Shown piece by piece: positions 32,994-44,900 of a stretch of 64,000 nucleotides of DNA. The position numbers and the translations under genes were made by a program. The notes beneath the pieces are model-generated. The model did not search any database and had not been told where the DNA came from. It saw only the letters and a program-made list of their open reading frames with translations. Within the stretch, counting starts at the first letter, position 1, and each line of letters begins with the position of its first letter. The stretch comes from Spisula solida (taxonomy: Eukaryota; Mollusca; Bivalvia; Venerida; Mactridae). The stretch is taken from positions 9,459,201-9,523,200 of the forward strand of contig OX365962.1 of assembly GCA_947247005.1 (NCBI GenBank). The letters are read 5' to 3'.

Positions 32994-35900
32994 GTAGGAT
33001 AGTAGTTCCATTTATTCTTTAAGGATCATATCTTACTTTTCTGTTCATGTTTTTTTTAAATACATAGGCCTCCAGTCCATACACAATGTTGGATGTCGGG
33101 CGTGCTTTAACATTTTAGTTGTCCCTAAATGCTGTACCTGAATCGACAAATTCAACTTTGAATTGAAGTGACATTGTATAAAATAATTATGATGTGTGTA
33201 ATAGGTACACTGTGTGATGTAATGTGTAATTGTTTGTTTTATTTTCAGAAAAGTTTATATTCCGGTATCAGTTTCTTCTGATCGAGATTGGTACCGGAGT
33301 TTTGAGGACCTTGTTCGATATTCTTGTCAACAATGACTTTATGCAATATCTCAATGCAAATCCTACCCAGCATACTCAACTACAGTTTCTGATGAATAGA
33401 GATATAATAACTGATGCACAGAAGCAGTTCTTACCACCCCTTGATACAAAGCCGAATTCTGCAAACTTCGATGTCACCCTGCTGGCTTGCCTCCTCAGAA
33501 ATGTGTGTGGTCTTCGTGGTCCGAAAGATCTTGTTTGGAAGAACCCTCTTTCTACAGATTTATCAATAGAGGCAGATATTGTCCGACTAAGGGAATGTAG
33601 AAATAATGTATGTACCAATTATGTTTACAAATAGTTAGTTGTCCATCGGTCGTTTTTCAGTTTATTATGATTATTTTGTTTGAAATGTTACAAACGTGTT
33701 GGCAAAGTAATTTAGCATGTATGCAAGCATAGTCAAAATAAAAGGATACTACTACATCTATTGATTACCCGTGTAATTTTGAAAATCACTTGTTTTCGAT
33801 TATGCAATCATAAGATGTCGTGTTTAACTTGGGGCGCTTTTGTTTGCAACAAACCTGGTTTAGTTTCTATCTGGTTTGTCAAACTGTCCGTTTGTTCAGT
33901 AAAACTGTTTTGCCATTTGTTAAAAAAAAACATCTCGAACCGGTTTGTCAAACCTTCCAAACTACCCCCGGAGGCTATTTGATCGGTTTGATGCATCTGA
34001 AATTACATGCAGTTAAGCGCGGGAAAATGGCCGAGCATGTTTACCATTACTGAATCTCTTAGTACACACTTTATTATTTGATCTGATTAGCTATGGTCAG
34101 ATTTTTACGTTATACATGTAATTATGAATTGACAATGTTTTAATCTAACGTAAAGAGAGCAATTTAAATTATATACCATCCTAGTATTCAATATATCAAC
34201 CAAATTTCCAAATATGACAGCCTTAATCAGGGAATAACAAAAGAAATGAGATAAAACTTCATTCTTTTTTATTGTTGTTCTTTATATAAGCGTGTGTTCC
34301 TGTTAATATATCAAGACCATAGTAAAGCTCTTTTCTGTCGCCTTGGTGATCAAAATGTTTCTTCAAACTACCCGTTTGTTCGCCACTCAGTTTAAATCGA
34401 AACCAATTTGAGTTTACTGTCAATCGTTTCACCAAACCTAAAACCCAAGCTGAAACCGGATATTTTCAACAAAAGCGCCCTTGCATATTGCCTATCAATC
34501 CATATTCTATACTCACTTTAAGACGAATGTCGTAGTTGTTTAAGGGCATAATTCTGAAACCATAATTTAGTCTGTTTATGATAATAACTTGTGCATATGT
34601 ATCATAAAGTAATATTTATCTGTTGCTCGTTAAAGAACAAAATAATTTAAAAATTAGACCAAACTCTGTTTGTTTCTGCAGACACTGTCAAAATCCGATA
34701 ACTAAGAAACTAATAAAGTTGTGTAATATTTGTAGTATTTAAAGTAGTTTGGCGAAATATACTTTATTTGTTTGACTAAAAGTTATATCTTTAATTTAAA
34801 AATTTTTTAAAAAGTTCCAGTTTCGGTGTAAATATATGGTGATTGAGGACATTGCATCTTGGTTATTGCTAGATACAGTTACTTTTCGGTGTATTTAAAA
34901 TACTTCAGCGTCTAAGACTTCCATTTTACGAATTACTCAATTGTGCATGTCTTAAACTAATACTGGTTGTCCTTCCTTAAAGTATAGATACGGTAAAGTT
35001 GAAAAATATATCTCTGTGGGACATAACTGTGACATATGTTCTTAAGTGCTGCTACTATAATTATCATATATGAAACATGACATTAAGGTACAAGGTAAAG
35101 TTGTACACTGTTTACTGTCTAATTCTTACCGAATGCAGAAATTCTTACTTTAACAAATCATAAATGATAAAATATCACATGGTGTTGCATGCTTTCTTTT
35201 ACAGCTTTTACACAGTGGTACAGTGTACATAAGTGAAACAGTTTTGACCACAAAATGGAATGAACTATGCACAGTAAGCAGTTTTACATACTAGTACTAC
35301 TTATAAATGATCAATGTAAAATGTGTATTTACATACATTTGTACATGGCTGATTCTTTGAAATTCTTTATTAGCATATGTATAACTTAGTATGTGTATAG
35401 TGGCCATCAATGACTTAGCGGTAATCTGATAAATGTCTAGACATTCTTCACCCAAGTACAGATGTGGCAGTCAAAAGTCTCAGTCTAAAAAATTACCGGG
35501 TTGTTACAATCTTGGTACTGTAACGAAATAATATTTAAATGTTACTACGCTAAAACCTCAAAGAAGTGTACATGTATTACACAATACATGTACATATGTT
35601 TGTATAGTTGTGTGGCTAACATTGGTATTACCCACCCACGCCACTGACTGAATTTTGTAATCTTGCTTATTATCAATTAATATTAGCAGTATAAATCTCA
35701 ATATAATACCAATATCTCAAAGGTCAAGGTCACACTTGGAGTTCAAATGTCAAAAGTGGCCATAGTTTAGCTTGTCCAGAGCATAACTAATCGTTTATTG
35801 TGGGATTTGAAAATAATGAGGCACACATTTTCACTTCTGCCGGGCAATGTCTCATGCAAAACAATTACACAAATATCTCAATGGTCAACGTTGAAATTTG

Positions 35901-38900
35901 AGTTCAAAGGTCAAAAATGGCCAAAACGTAGCTAGTGCAGTACCTAACTTAGTCATTTATTGTGGTATTAAAAGGTAATGTGGCACAAATGTTCACTATA
36001 ATCAGGCGGTGAGTCATTCGGAACAATTACGTCAATATATCAAAGGCCAAGGTCACACTTTGGGGTAAAAAATAACCAATATTTAGGTTGTCTGGACCAT
36101 AACTTTGCCATATATTGTTGAATTTAAATAAAGTTCAATTTGTGTACATCATGATTGTTCTTATTGATGTCATCATGTGGTTTGCCATACGCCAGGTTTC
36201 ATTAGTCACTCTGTGACAGTTCTAGTTATAAAATCGGGTTTCCACGTGTGTCTCTGTAACATATTGGCCAATCTTTAAACTTGGTCATTAGGAGTCATAT
36301 ACATGTACTACACACTATGGTGTGTATCAAAGCAAAAGCTTGTTTAAAATCAATGCGTCACTGTTTTGACCTTATATGTAAGAAAGCCTGGACACAATGT
36401 TTGTCCGCTATTAAATTCACAACATAATCATATACCCTGTTTACAATATAGATATATCACAGAAACACACATCACAGAAACGAAAATTGTCATTATTTAG
36501 CTACTTAATTTGTACATTGTAGATTGTCGTTATGATTAAAGCACAATATATGTACTCCCCACGATAAAAGCCTTGTAAGTGGCTTTCACTTTATTGAACG
36601 TTACACTGTGCTGTTGAATTCTAATGTACTCATATTGATAATGTGTGACTGACTTACACTAATTTACCTGCAGATTCTAAACAGACTCAATACCACTTGT
36701 AAAATTGCTGACTTGCCAAAACAAATGGTGGATGCAGAGAAGATGGATGTGGACGAGGAAATGAAAAAGCGTCATAATGATATAATTAAGCTGTGGGTGG
36801 AAATGGATCGTTCCCTTGATCATGGTATTGCAGAATTGAGAACGGAACTGGAAAAAGGACATGGTGAGCTGAAAACAGGACAAACTGAGCTGAAAACACG
36901 ACAAGCTGGCCTGATAAAAGGACAAGCTGAACTGAAAGCGGGACAAACCGGCCTGATGAAAGGGCAAGCTGAACTGAAAACAGGACAAACTAAACTGAAA
37001 ACGGGACAAGCTGGCCTGATAAAGGGGCAAGCTGAGATGTTAACAGGACAAACTGAGCTGAAAACACGACAGGCTGGCCTGATAAAAGGGCAAGTTGAAC
37101 TGAAAGCGGGACAAACTGGCCTGATGAAGGGGCAAGCTGAGCTGAAAACTGGACAAACTAAACTGAAAACGGGACAAGCTGGCCTGATAAAGGGGCAAGC
37201 TGAGATGTTAACAGGACAAACTGAGCTGAAAACACGACAAGCTGGCCTGATAAAAGGACAAGCTGAACTGAAAACAGGACAAACTGAACTGAAAACGGGA
37301 CAAACTGGCCTGATAACTGGGCAAGCTGAGATGTTAACAGGACAAACTGAGCTGAAAACACGACAAGCTGGCATGATGAAAGGGCAAGCTGAACTGAAAA
37401 CAGGACAAACTGAACTGAAAACAGGACAAACTGAACTGAAAACGGGACAAGCTGAGCTGAAAACAGGACAAGCTGAACTGAAAACGGGACAAGCTGAGCT
37501 GAAAACAGGACAAACTGAACTGAAAACAGGACAAACTGAACTGAAAACGGGACAAGCTGAACTGATAACGGGACAAACTGAAGTCAGATCAGGCCAAGCT
37601 GAGCTGAAAACTGGACAAACTAAACTGAAAACGGGACAAGCTGGCCTGATAAAGGGGCAAGCTGAGATGTTAACAGGACAAACTGAGCTGAAAACACGAC
37701 AAGCTGGCCTGATAAAAGGACAAGCTGAACTGAAAACAGGACAAACTGAACTGAAAACGGGACAAACTGGCCTGATAACTGGGCAAGCTGAGATGTTAAC
37801 AGGACAAACTGAGCTGAAAACACGACAAGCTGGCATGATGAAAGGGCAAGCTGAACTGAAAACAGGACAAACTGAACTGAAAACAGGACAAACTGAACTG
37901 AAAACGGGACAAGCTGAGCTGAAAACAGGACAAGCTGAACTGAAAACGGGACAAGCTGAGCTGAAAACAGGACAAACTGAACTGAAAACAGGACAAACTG
38001 AACTGAAAACGGGACAAGCTGAACTGATAACGGGACAAACTGAAGTCAGATCAGGCCAAGCTGAGCTGAAAACTGGACAAACTAAACTGAAAACGGGACA
38101 AGCTGGCCTGATAAAGGGGCAAGCTGAGATGTTAACAGGACAAACTGAGCTGAAAACACGACAAGCTGGCCTGATAAAAGGACAAGCTGAACTGAAAACA
38201 GGACAAACTGAACTGAAAACGGGACAAACTGGCCTGATAACTGGGCAAGCTGAGATGTTAACAGGACAAACTGAGCTGAAAACACGACAAGCTGGCATGA
38301 TGAAAGGGCAAGCTGAACTGAAAACAGGACAAACTGAACTGAAAACAGGACAAACTGAACTGAAAACGGGACAAGCTGAGCTGAAAACAGGACAAGCTGA
38401 ACTGAAAACGGGACAAGCTGAGCTGAAAACAGGACAAACTGAACTGAAAACAGGACAAACTGAACTGAAAACGGGACAAGCTGAACTGATAACGGGACAA
38501 ACTGAAGTCAGATCAGGCCAAGCTGAGCTGAAAACTGGACAAACTAAACTGAAAACGGGACAAGCTGGCCTGATAAAGGGGCAAGCTGAGATGTTAACAG
38601 GACAAACTGAGCTGAAAACACGACAAGCTGGCCTGATAAAAGGACAAGCTGAACTGAAAACAGGACAAACTGAACTGAAAACGGGACAAACTGGCCTGAT
38701 AACTGGGCAAGCTGAGATGTTAACAGGACAAACTGAGCTGAAAACACGACAAGCTGGCATGATGAAAGGGCAAGCTGAACTGAAAACAGGACAAACTGAA
38801 CTGAAAACAGGACAAACTGAACTGAAAACGGGACAAGCTGAGCTGAAAACAGGACAAGCTGAACTGAAAACGGGACAAGCTGAGCTGAAAACAGGACAAA

Positions 38901-41900
38901 CTGAACTGAAAACAGGACAAACTGAACTGAAAACGGGACAAGCTGAACTGATAACGGGACAAACTGAAGTCAGATCAGGCCAAGCTGAACTGAAAGGGGA
39001 ATTGTTGGAAATAAAGAAACGTTTAGATGGAACAGTTCCAACCGGAGCATATGGCTATGACAATGTGGACCCGGTGACAGGTATGTCGTGCTCTGTTATT
39101 TCTGACCAGTGCTGTATTCCCTGTCCTATCACAATAGTTTTGCAGATGGTTGTTCCTGCTTCATAAAAAATCTCCAGATGAAGCTGATTGATTTATTTCT
39201 TCTGTTAAGTTTTATTTAATAGAGGATCTTGCATAAGTGCTCATTACATACGAGTTTTATTAAACGAGTGGACAAAATGATATGACACGAGACTGTGCCG
39301 AATGTCATATTGTTTTTGTCGACGAGTTTAATAAATGTAATGAGCACGAATGTAAGATTCTATTTAAGACATAACCTTAGAAAACGCTCATGATTGTTCA
39401 AAAGGATGATGTACGCTGCATTTGTTTCAGCCAAAATTCAGCGGTACATTGAGCGCGACGTCATGGCGACATTGATATTATCCTGACGTCATTGATGGAT
39501 CAATGCGTGGATTGTCTAACGTCACGTCAATCTAATTAAAATATATATTGCACAGTCTGGGAGTGCCAAACGATATTTACGGCACAGCTTTACGGCACTC
39601 CTGGACCGCAGGTTATGTGATAATACAGTTTCTGCTTCAGTTTTAAAATTTACCACTCATTGACTTAGACATGAATGTGTAATGCAGGTCGTATTTCACA
39701 TTCAATCATTGATCTCATGTAATTAGCTAAGTGACTTCAATGCTTCATTGCATATAAATATACGTTACTAAACGTCACTCATTTTCCTGCGAATCTTATG
39801 CCCTGAAACCAATTAATAACTTAAATGTTTGATCCCATCTGTAAGCCAATTTGGATTGATGTTCATCATTACTCGCGGTCTTGAGGCCGTTGGTATTATT
39901 GGAAGCATTAAGCGATTTGACCAAGGATGAACCCGTGACCGAATATCAATGCCTGATTGGCTAATGTGTTAATCTGGCTTACGAATTCAAATCAAAGGAA
40001 GGAATTGTAAGAATGTCTTGAACCAGACTTTTTCAATTACCATCCAGACAATACTGCACAGAGTCACTGGATCAATTTAGCTTTTATGAATAAACGATGT
40101 TAACGACTGTTTGGACTGTTACGTAAACTGTTCTCGTTTATTCGTATTCGAAATGACGCTAAGGGGTTTGCGTCATTACAATTATTGTCTTATACCACTG
40201 TTAATTAATTATAACATACGATGGGTGTCCCAGTAAATCGTGTACTTTGCTAATGCAATTATGATTTTTTGTAGTAACCTTTATATGTTTTATTTGTATA
40301 AGAATCAGACATTGTAAATATTCTGATATGCCAATGATACATATTATCCGCGATTGACCAACCACATGTACACGCATGCGGCGCAACCTATATAACGCAT
40401 CGGGATTTGGTCAATGTTTGTCCGATAGACTTGTAATTCTCAAGTTTTTATTTCATCGTGATTCAAAATTTTCACATATGCATGTACGTATTACTGTGTT
40501 TATGCTGTCATCACAGTAAATTTCAAAGGAAATCCATCAACGGCGCGAATAATGCATATGTTTGAAGGGTCTCATTGAAAAAATAAACGACCGAAAAATG
40601 CGACGTCAGAAGAGGAAAACCCCCAATAGAACATGAGCACAGTTTTCATGTTTAAAATAACATCGATATTTATTTTAAGACGCTAAACTACACTGACAAA
40701 TTTGATGTAATGTCTATAGAACATTTTCGTAATAAGACACCGAATATGAAGTGATGCTAAGGACATTACTGGCTTGTGTATCCACCATACCTACTGTGTC
40801 ATGCACCTATGGAGTTTCATTCTTCTCGCAGTTGAAGGCAAATTCTGGGTTAGGTGATTTCCAGATTGAGGGTCAAATGTTTGGGTATGCAACTATATTA
40901 TGGTGCATAATGACAGTGACTGGTTCGCAAATTTGTTTCAGAAATTGGTAAAACTGGACAATAATTCAAGTAGGTTGAAACAGCGTTACGCAGTATGACG
41001 TTCTAATCATGACGTCACTTGCGCCGCACATGCTTACCATGTGTTATGATTAGAAAAATTATACCATGGCACCTTGATATCTGCTCGGAACATATTTATT
41101 AAATATCAATGCAAAATTTAAGCTTATGCTTGAAACACATTTTGTGCAATAAGCAAGGTACACGATTTACTGGGACATCCCTCGTACACGTTGATTAGGT
41201 TAGATTAACCGGTTATAAAGTCGATAATACTGATCAGTCAATTATCTGGCAGAGGAAAACTAATTGACTTGTGTACCTTGGATAGTTTCACGACTTGATG
41301 TCCCAGTGTGGCTTGTTTGTCTTTAAACAGTTTACAGTTTTACAGTTTATTTCAGAATTTAAGGCATAATGCCCATGGATCATGATATAAATGATTGATA
41401 TAGTTACTAGGTATTTTGATCATAAAAATACTTATGATATACTATTTGATACAAGAATGCACATTTATTCATATTAAACAAAGCGGACATTACATTCAGT
41501 CGTGTGCCACGACCCGCTTTTTATACGTCCGATTTCTTTAATGTGAACAACTTTAGGGAGCGCACATGCGTGTGGCGGCGTCCAGTAATTTGAATGTACT
41601 CTAATTAAAACAGTGTTCATCTGATCGCATTCAAAATTGGAGACAGTGATTATCAGCATACTATCTAGAACATGTTCGATAATAGGCACAATCGACTCAG
41701 ACCTTCTTAGATAATGGCCACCACTCGGCACTGTTTTATCAAAGCACTTACGAAAATCTTAAAGTTTCGCTCGAATTTTAAACAAAATAAAACGAATTTC
41801 AATCTGATCGTAAGTTACGATTTGCGTAAGTGCTTTGATAAAACAGTACCTCATTCAAACAGTTTTCACTCGATTGTCTTCAAACTTGCTGACACTGTTA

Positions 41901-44900
41901 ACAGGCATTCCATTTAAGGCCCAATCGACCAAGACATTCTTGGATACTGATCCGTGTAAACTGGCCTTGTCTGTACTGTAATCCAAACAGTTGTATCTGA
42001 TCGTCTTTAAACTTGCTAAGGGTTTGATTTCAAGCCTCATCGGCCTAGGCTTTCTAGGATTACGGCACTTAAATTTACAAAGGAAATGTAAAATATGCCA
42101 TGTTTGTACTCTATTTCAAACAGTTTTCATTAGACCGTTTTCAATCTTAGTGACAATGAATATTGGCTTAGGCCAAGTTCAATTATAGGCCCAATTGACC
42201 GGCCTTCTTAGATGATGGCCCTTGAAATAACAAAAATGTGAAATTGGTCTTGTCCGTACTCTATTTCAAAGAGTTTTCATTAGATCATTTTCAATCTTAG
42301 TGACAATGAATATGGGCTTAGACTAAGTTTGATTGTAGGCCTAATCGACCCCGGCCTTCTTGGATGATGGCCTTTGAAATACCAAAAATGTGAAGTTTGT
42401 CTTTTCTATATTCTAGTTTTCAATATACTCTAACAGATTTTACCTAGTCATCTTCAAACTTACAGATAATGTTTATGGGCGTAATATCTTGACCAAGTTC
42501 CATTATAAGACTATTAAGCCATGGCTTTCTCCGATAATGGACCTCGAATAATCACATAATGCGAAATCATCCAAGTTGAATTACTTTATTTTCATTCACA
42601 ATGCCTGAAAGACGGGCGTATTTTTGTGATATTTTTGCTCTTGTATGTGTGTGCTTTACAAACTGGGGTACCTTTTCACGTTTACATTTATCTATAACCT
42701 TTTAACGAATGCAAATTGTGGTAAAGATGTCAGCAATATATCTGAATAAGTTTTGACTTAAGCAACGGTCACTGCCTGGCGTACTTGAAAGTACGCACTG
42801 TCTACCTGACAACATTTCTAAATCCGCCCAAGATTTATACCGCCTCCGCACGAATTTGGGAGCAAGCAGACACGAAATAGCATGTTTCGTGTATTAGGTA
42901 CTTTCGGTGTGTTTCAGCTGCGTTCGGGCTACGGATTCACCTCCAATTACATAGTCGCTTTCTTCTGTCAACTAACAACGTAAGGACAACATATGTGATC
43001 AGCACATGTAAGTACGGTCTCCGTACAATAACGTGACAATCGCACGGCGATCGTAAAATGTACGCACGTACAACTCACCTATGTGGGGAGCGAATCACGC
43101 CAACATCGATCTGCGGCGCCCAGGACTAATGAACATATACAGTCACAGCCCTCACATGTACCAATTCACACCATGGTCGAGTGGAGTATGTGGGTTATTC
43201 TTGCTCCGAGAAATTAAGCAGTGGTCCAGATTGCGGTTGAACCCGGGACCTCTCGATCTCGAAACGCGCGCGCTCTTCCTATGGGACACCGCTCCCCAAC
43301 CTGTGCGCAACATACGAGGCTTACAGTCACTCACGGTCAGTGGAACCCGTGTGTGTCAAGTGCGTCGACGTACTCTCTCCGTACTAAGTTCCCACGTTTT
43401 TTAAAAAAACGCGTAGCGACCGTAGCCTCCCAAAGTGCCAAAAGCACGCACGTTTGGTTGTTACCGTCTTTTAGGAACTACAACAAAATTTGCGGTCGTT
43501 ACACTTTTAAAGAATTTAAATTTAAGCGTAAGTTTAAGATTTTCATTAGAGCTTTTATTAAACAAATATGATGATTTTTATGGAAGATATTTTCTAATAT
43601 TCAACACTTCAATGTATATGTTCTAGTTTCAGATCTAAAACAACACCTGGTAGAAACTTACAATCGAGATTGTTGCACTTTGCCACTATCACCCTTGTAT
43701 CAAGAGGAAGAAGAGGATTTTTTCCAAGTTTATCAACCTCCGACCATGCATCAAGTAGACTATCACAGTTCTGAGAGAACGACAGCAAACACCAGTATTT
43801 CATCATACAGGGATATATTTGTTCAGAACGAGCAATATTTTCAAAATATCTATGTCACGGGTGATGCTGGTGTTGGAAAGACATCACTGTGTAAATGTTT
43901 ATGTTTGTTATGGTGCAAATCACAAACTGGAAGTAAAAAGGACGATCATCCAGATATTAAAATCTTAGCCCGATTTGAATTCGTATTTTGTATATCACTC
44001 AGAGATACTGAATGTAGAGATGTAGTTAGCATGATTGCTGATCAGTTTTTTGACTCGGGGAGTAAGGAGCAACACGCAACCATTAAATATGTGTTAAAGC
44101 ATCATAAATGTTTAATTATTTTAGATGCCTTTGACGAGTGGTCGCCAAAGGTACGGGGTAAAAATGAATGTAAACTCCCACTCAGAGTACATTCTGACAA
44201 TTGTGTGTACCTTACAACATGTCGACCGTACAAAATTGAGAATGTTCGGCTGTCACGTCGAGAAATTGATCAGCATGTTCGTGTCAGTGGCATCCATGGA
44301 AAGTCTTCAGAGCGTTTCATTATAGAGGTAGTAAAACATATGAACAAGGAAAATAAAGTTGACAAGAACGCTGAAGATTTCATGAGAGAAGTAGAGGAAT
44401 GCGGTATAAGTGAACAATTGTGTATACCTATGATTGCCTCGCACTTGGTAGTGGTGTGGTTCGCACAAACACTCACTAAAATGTCCAAAGCAGCTTTGTA
44501 TGGAAAAATTGTAGAGCTGCTTTTTGTTCGGGCAAAACAGAGAAATGTCAAATCACCAGCATCGACAACTTCTGAATTACAACTTCCTGTTGTTCTATCA
44601 AATCTTAGATATCTAAATGAGCATGTGTCTTTGTTGCAGAAGGTATGCTTACTGTCTTTCAGATCATTGTTTGAACAAGACGAAAACGTGTTTAGTCTCG
44701 TTTTTACAAGACATCAATTAATGTCGGAACCATATTTATTGTGTGATGAAGAAATGGACTTCTTGTGCAAGATTGGCATTTTGTCCAAAAATAAATTTAT
44801 TGGTTGCTATGAAGAGCGCAAACAAAAGTTGTCATTCTTGCACAAGAGTTACATGGAATTTTTCGCTGCATTGTTTGTATCTTCATTTGACACAGAGCAT

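Larger units (their letters stand above)
39081..43632 (+). other. Intron 4
   Basis: 4,552 bp, donor GTATGT, acceptor TATATGTTCTAGTTTCAG. It is filled with repeats: a foldback element (39218-39620), a mariner-like element (40217-41186), a 165-bp satellite (41690-42560) with a small MITE, and a tRNA-like sequence near 43170. I found no further exon. The frame at 43081-43404 overlaps the tRNA-like sequence and is not a credible exon. Confidence 0.6.

Noticed and set aside
36820..38760. 646-codon antisense open frame across NLR exon 4 (CPVFSSV repeats)
   Set aside because: The 21-bp coding unit simply lacks stops on the complementary strand; the frame is pure repeat with no start context or unique ends.
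43081..43404. 107-codon open frame as an extra NLR exon
   Set aside because: It contains a tRNA-like sequence, has no acceptor or donor in suitable phase that I could see, and exon 4 joins exon 5 in frame without it.
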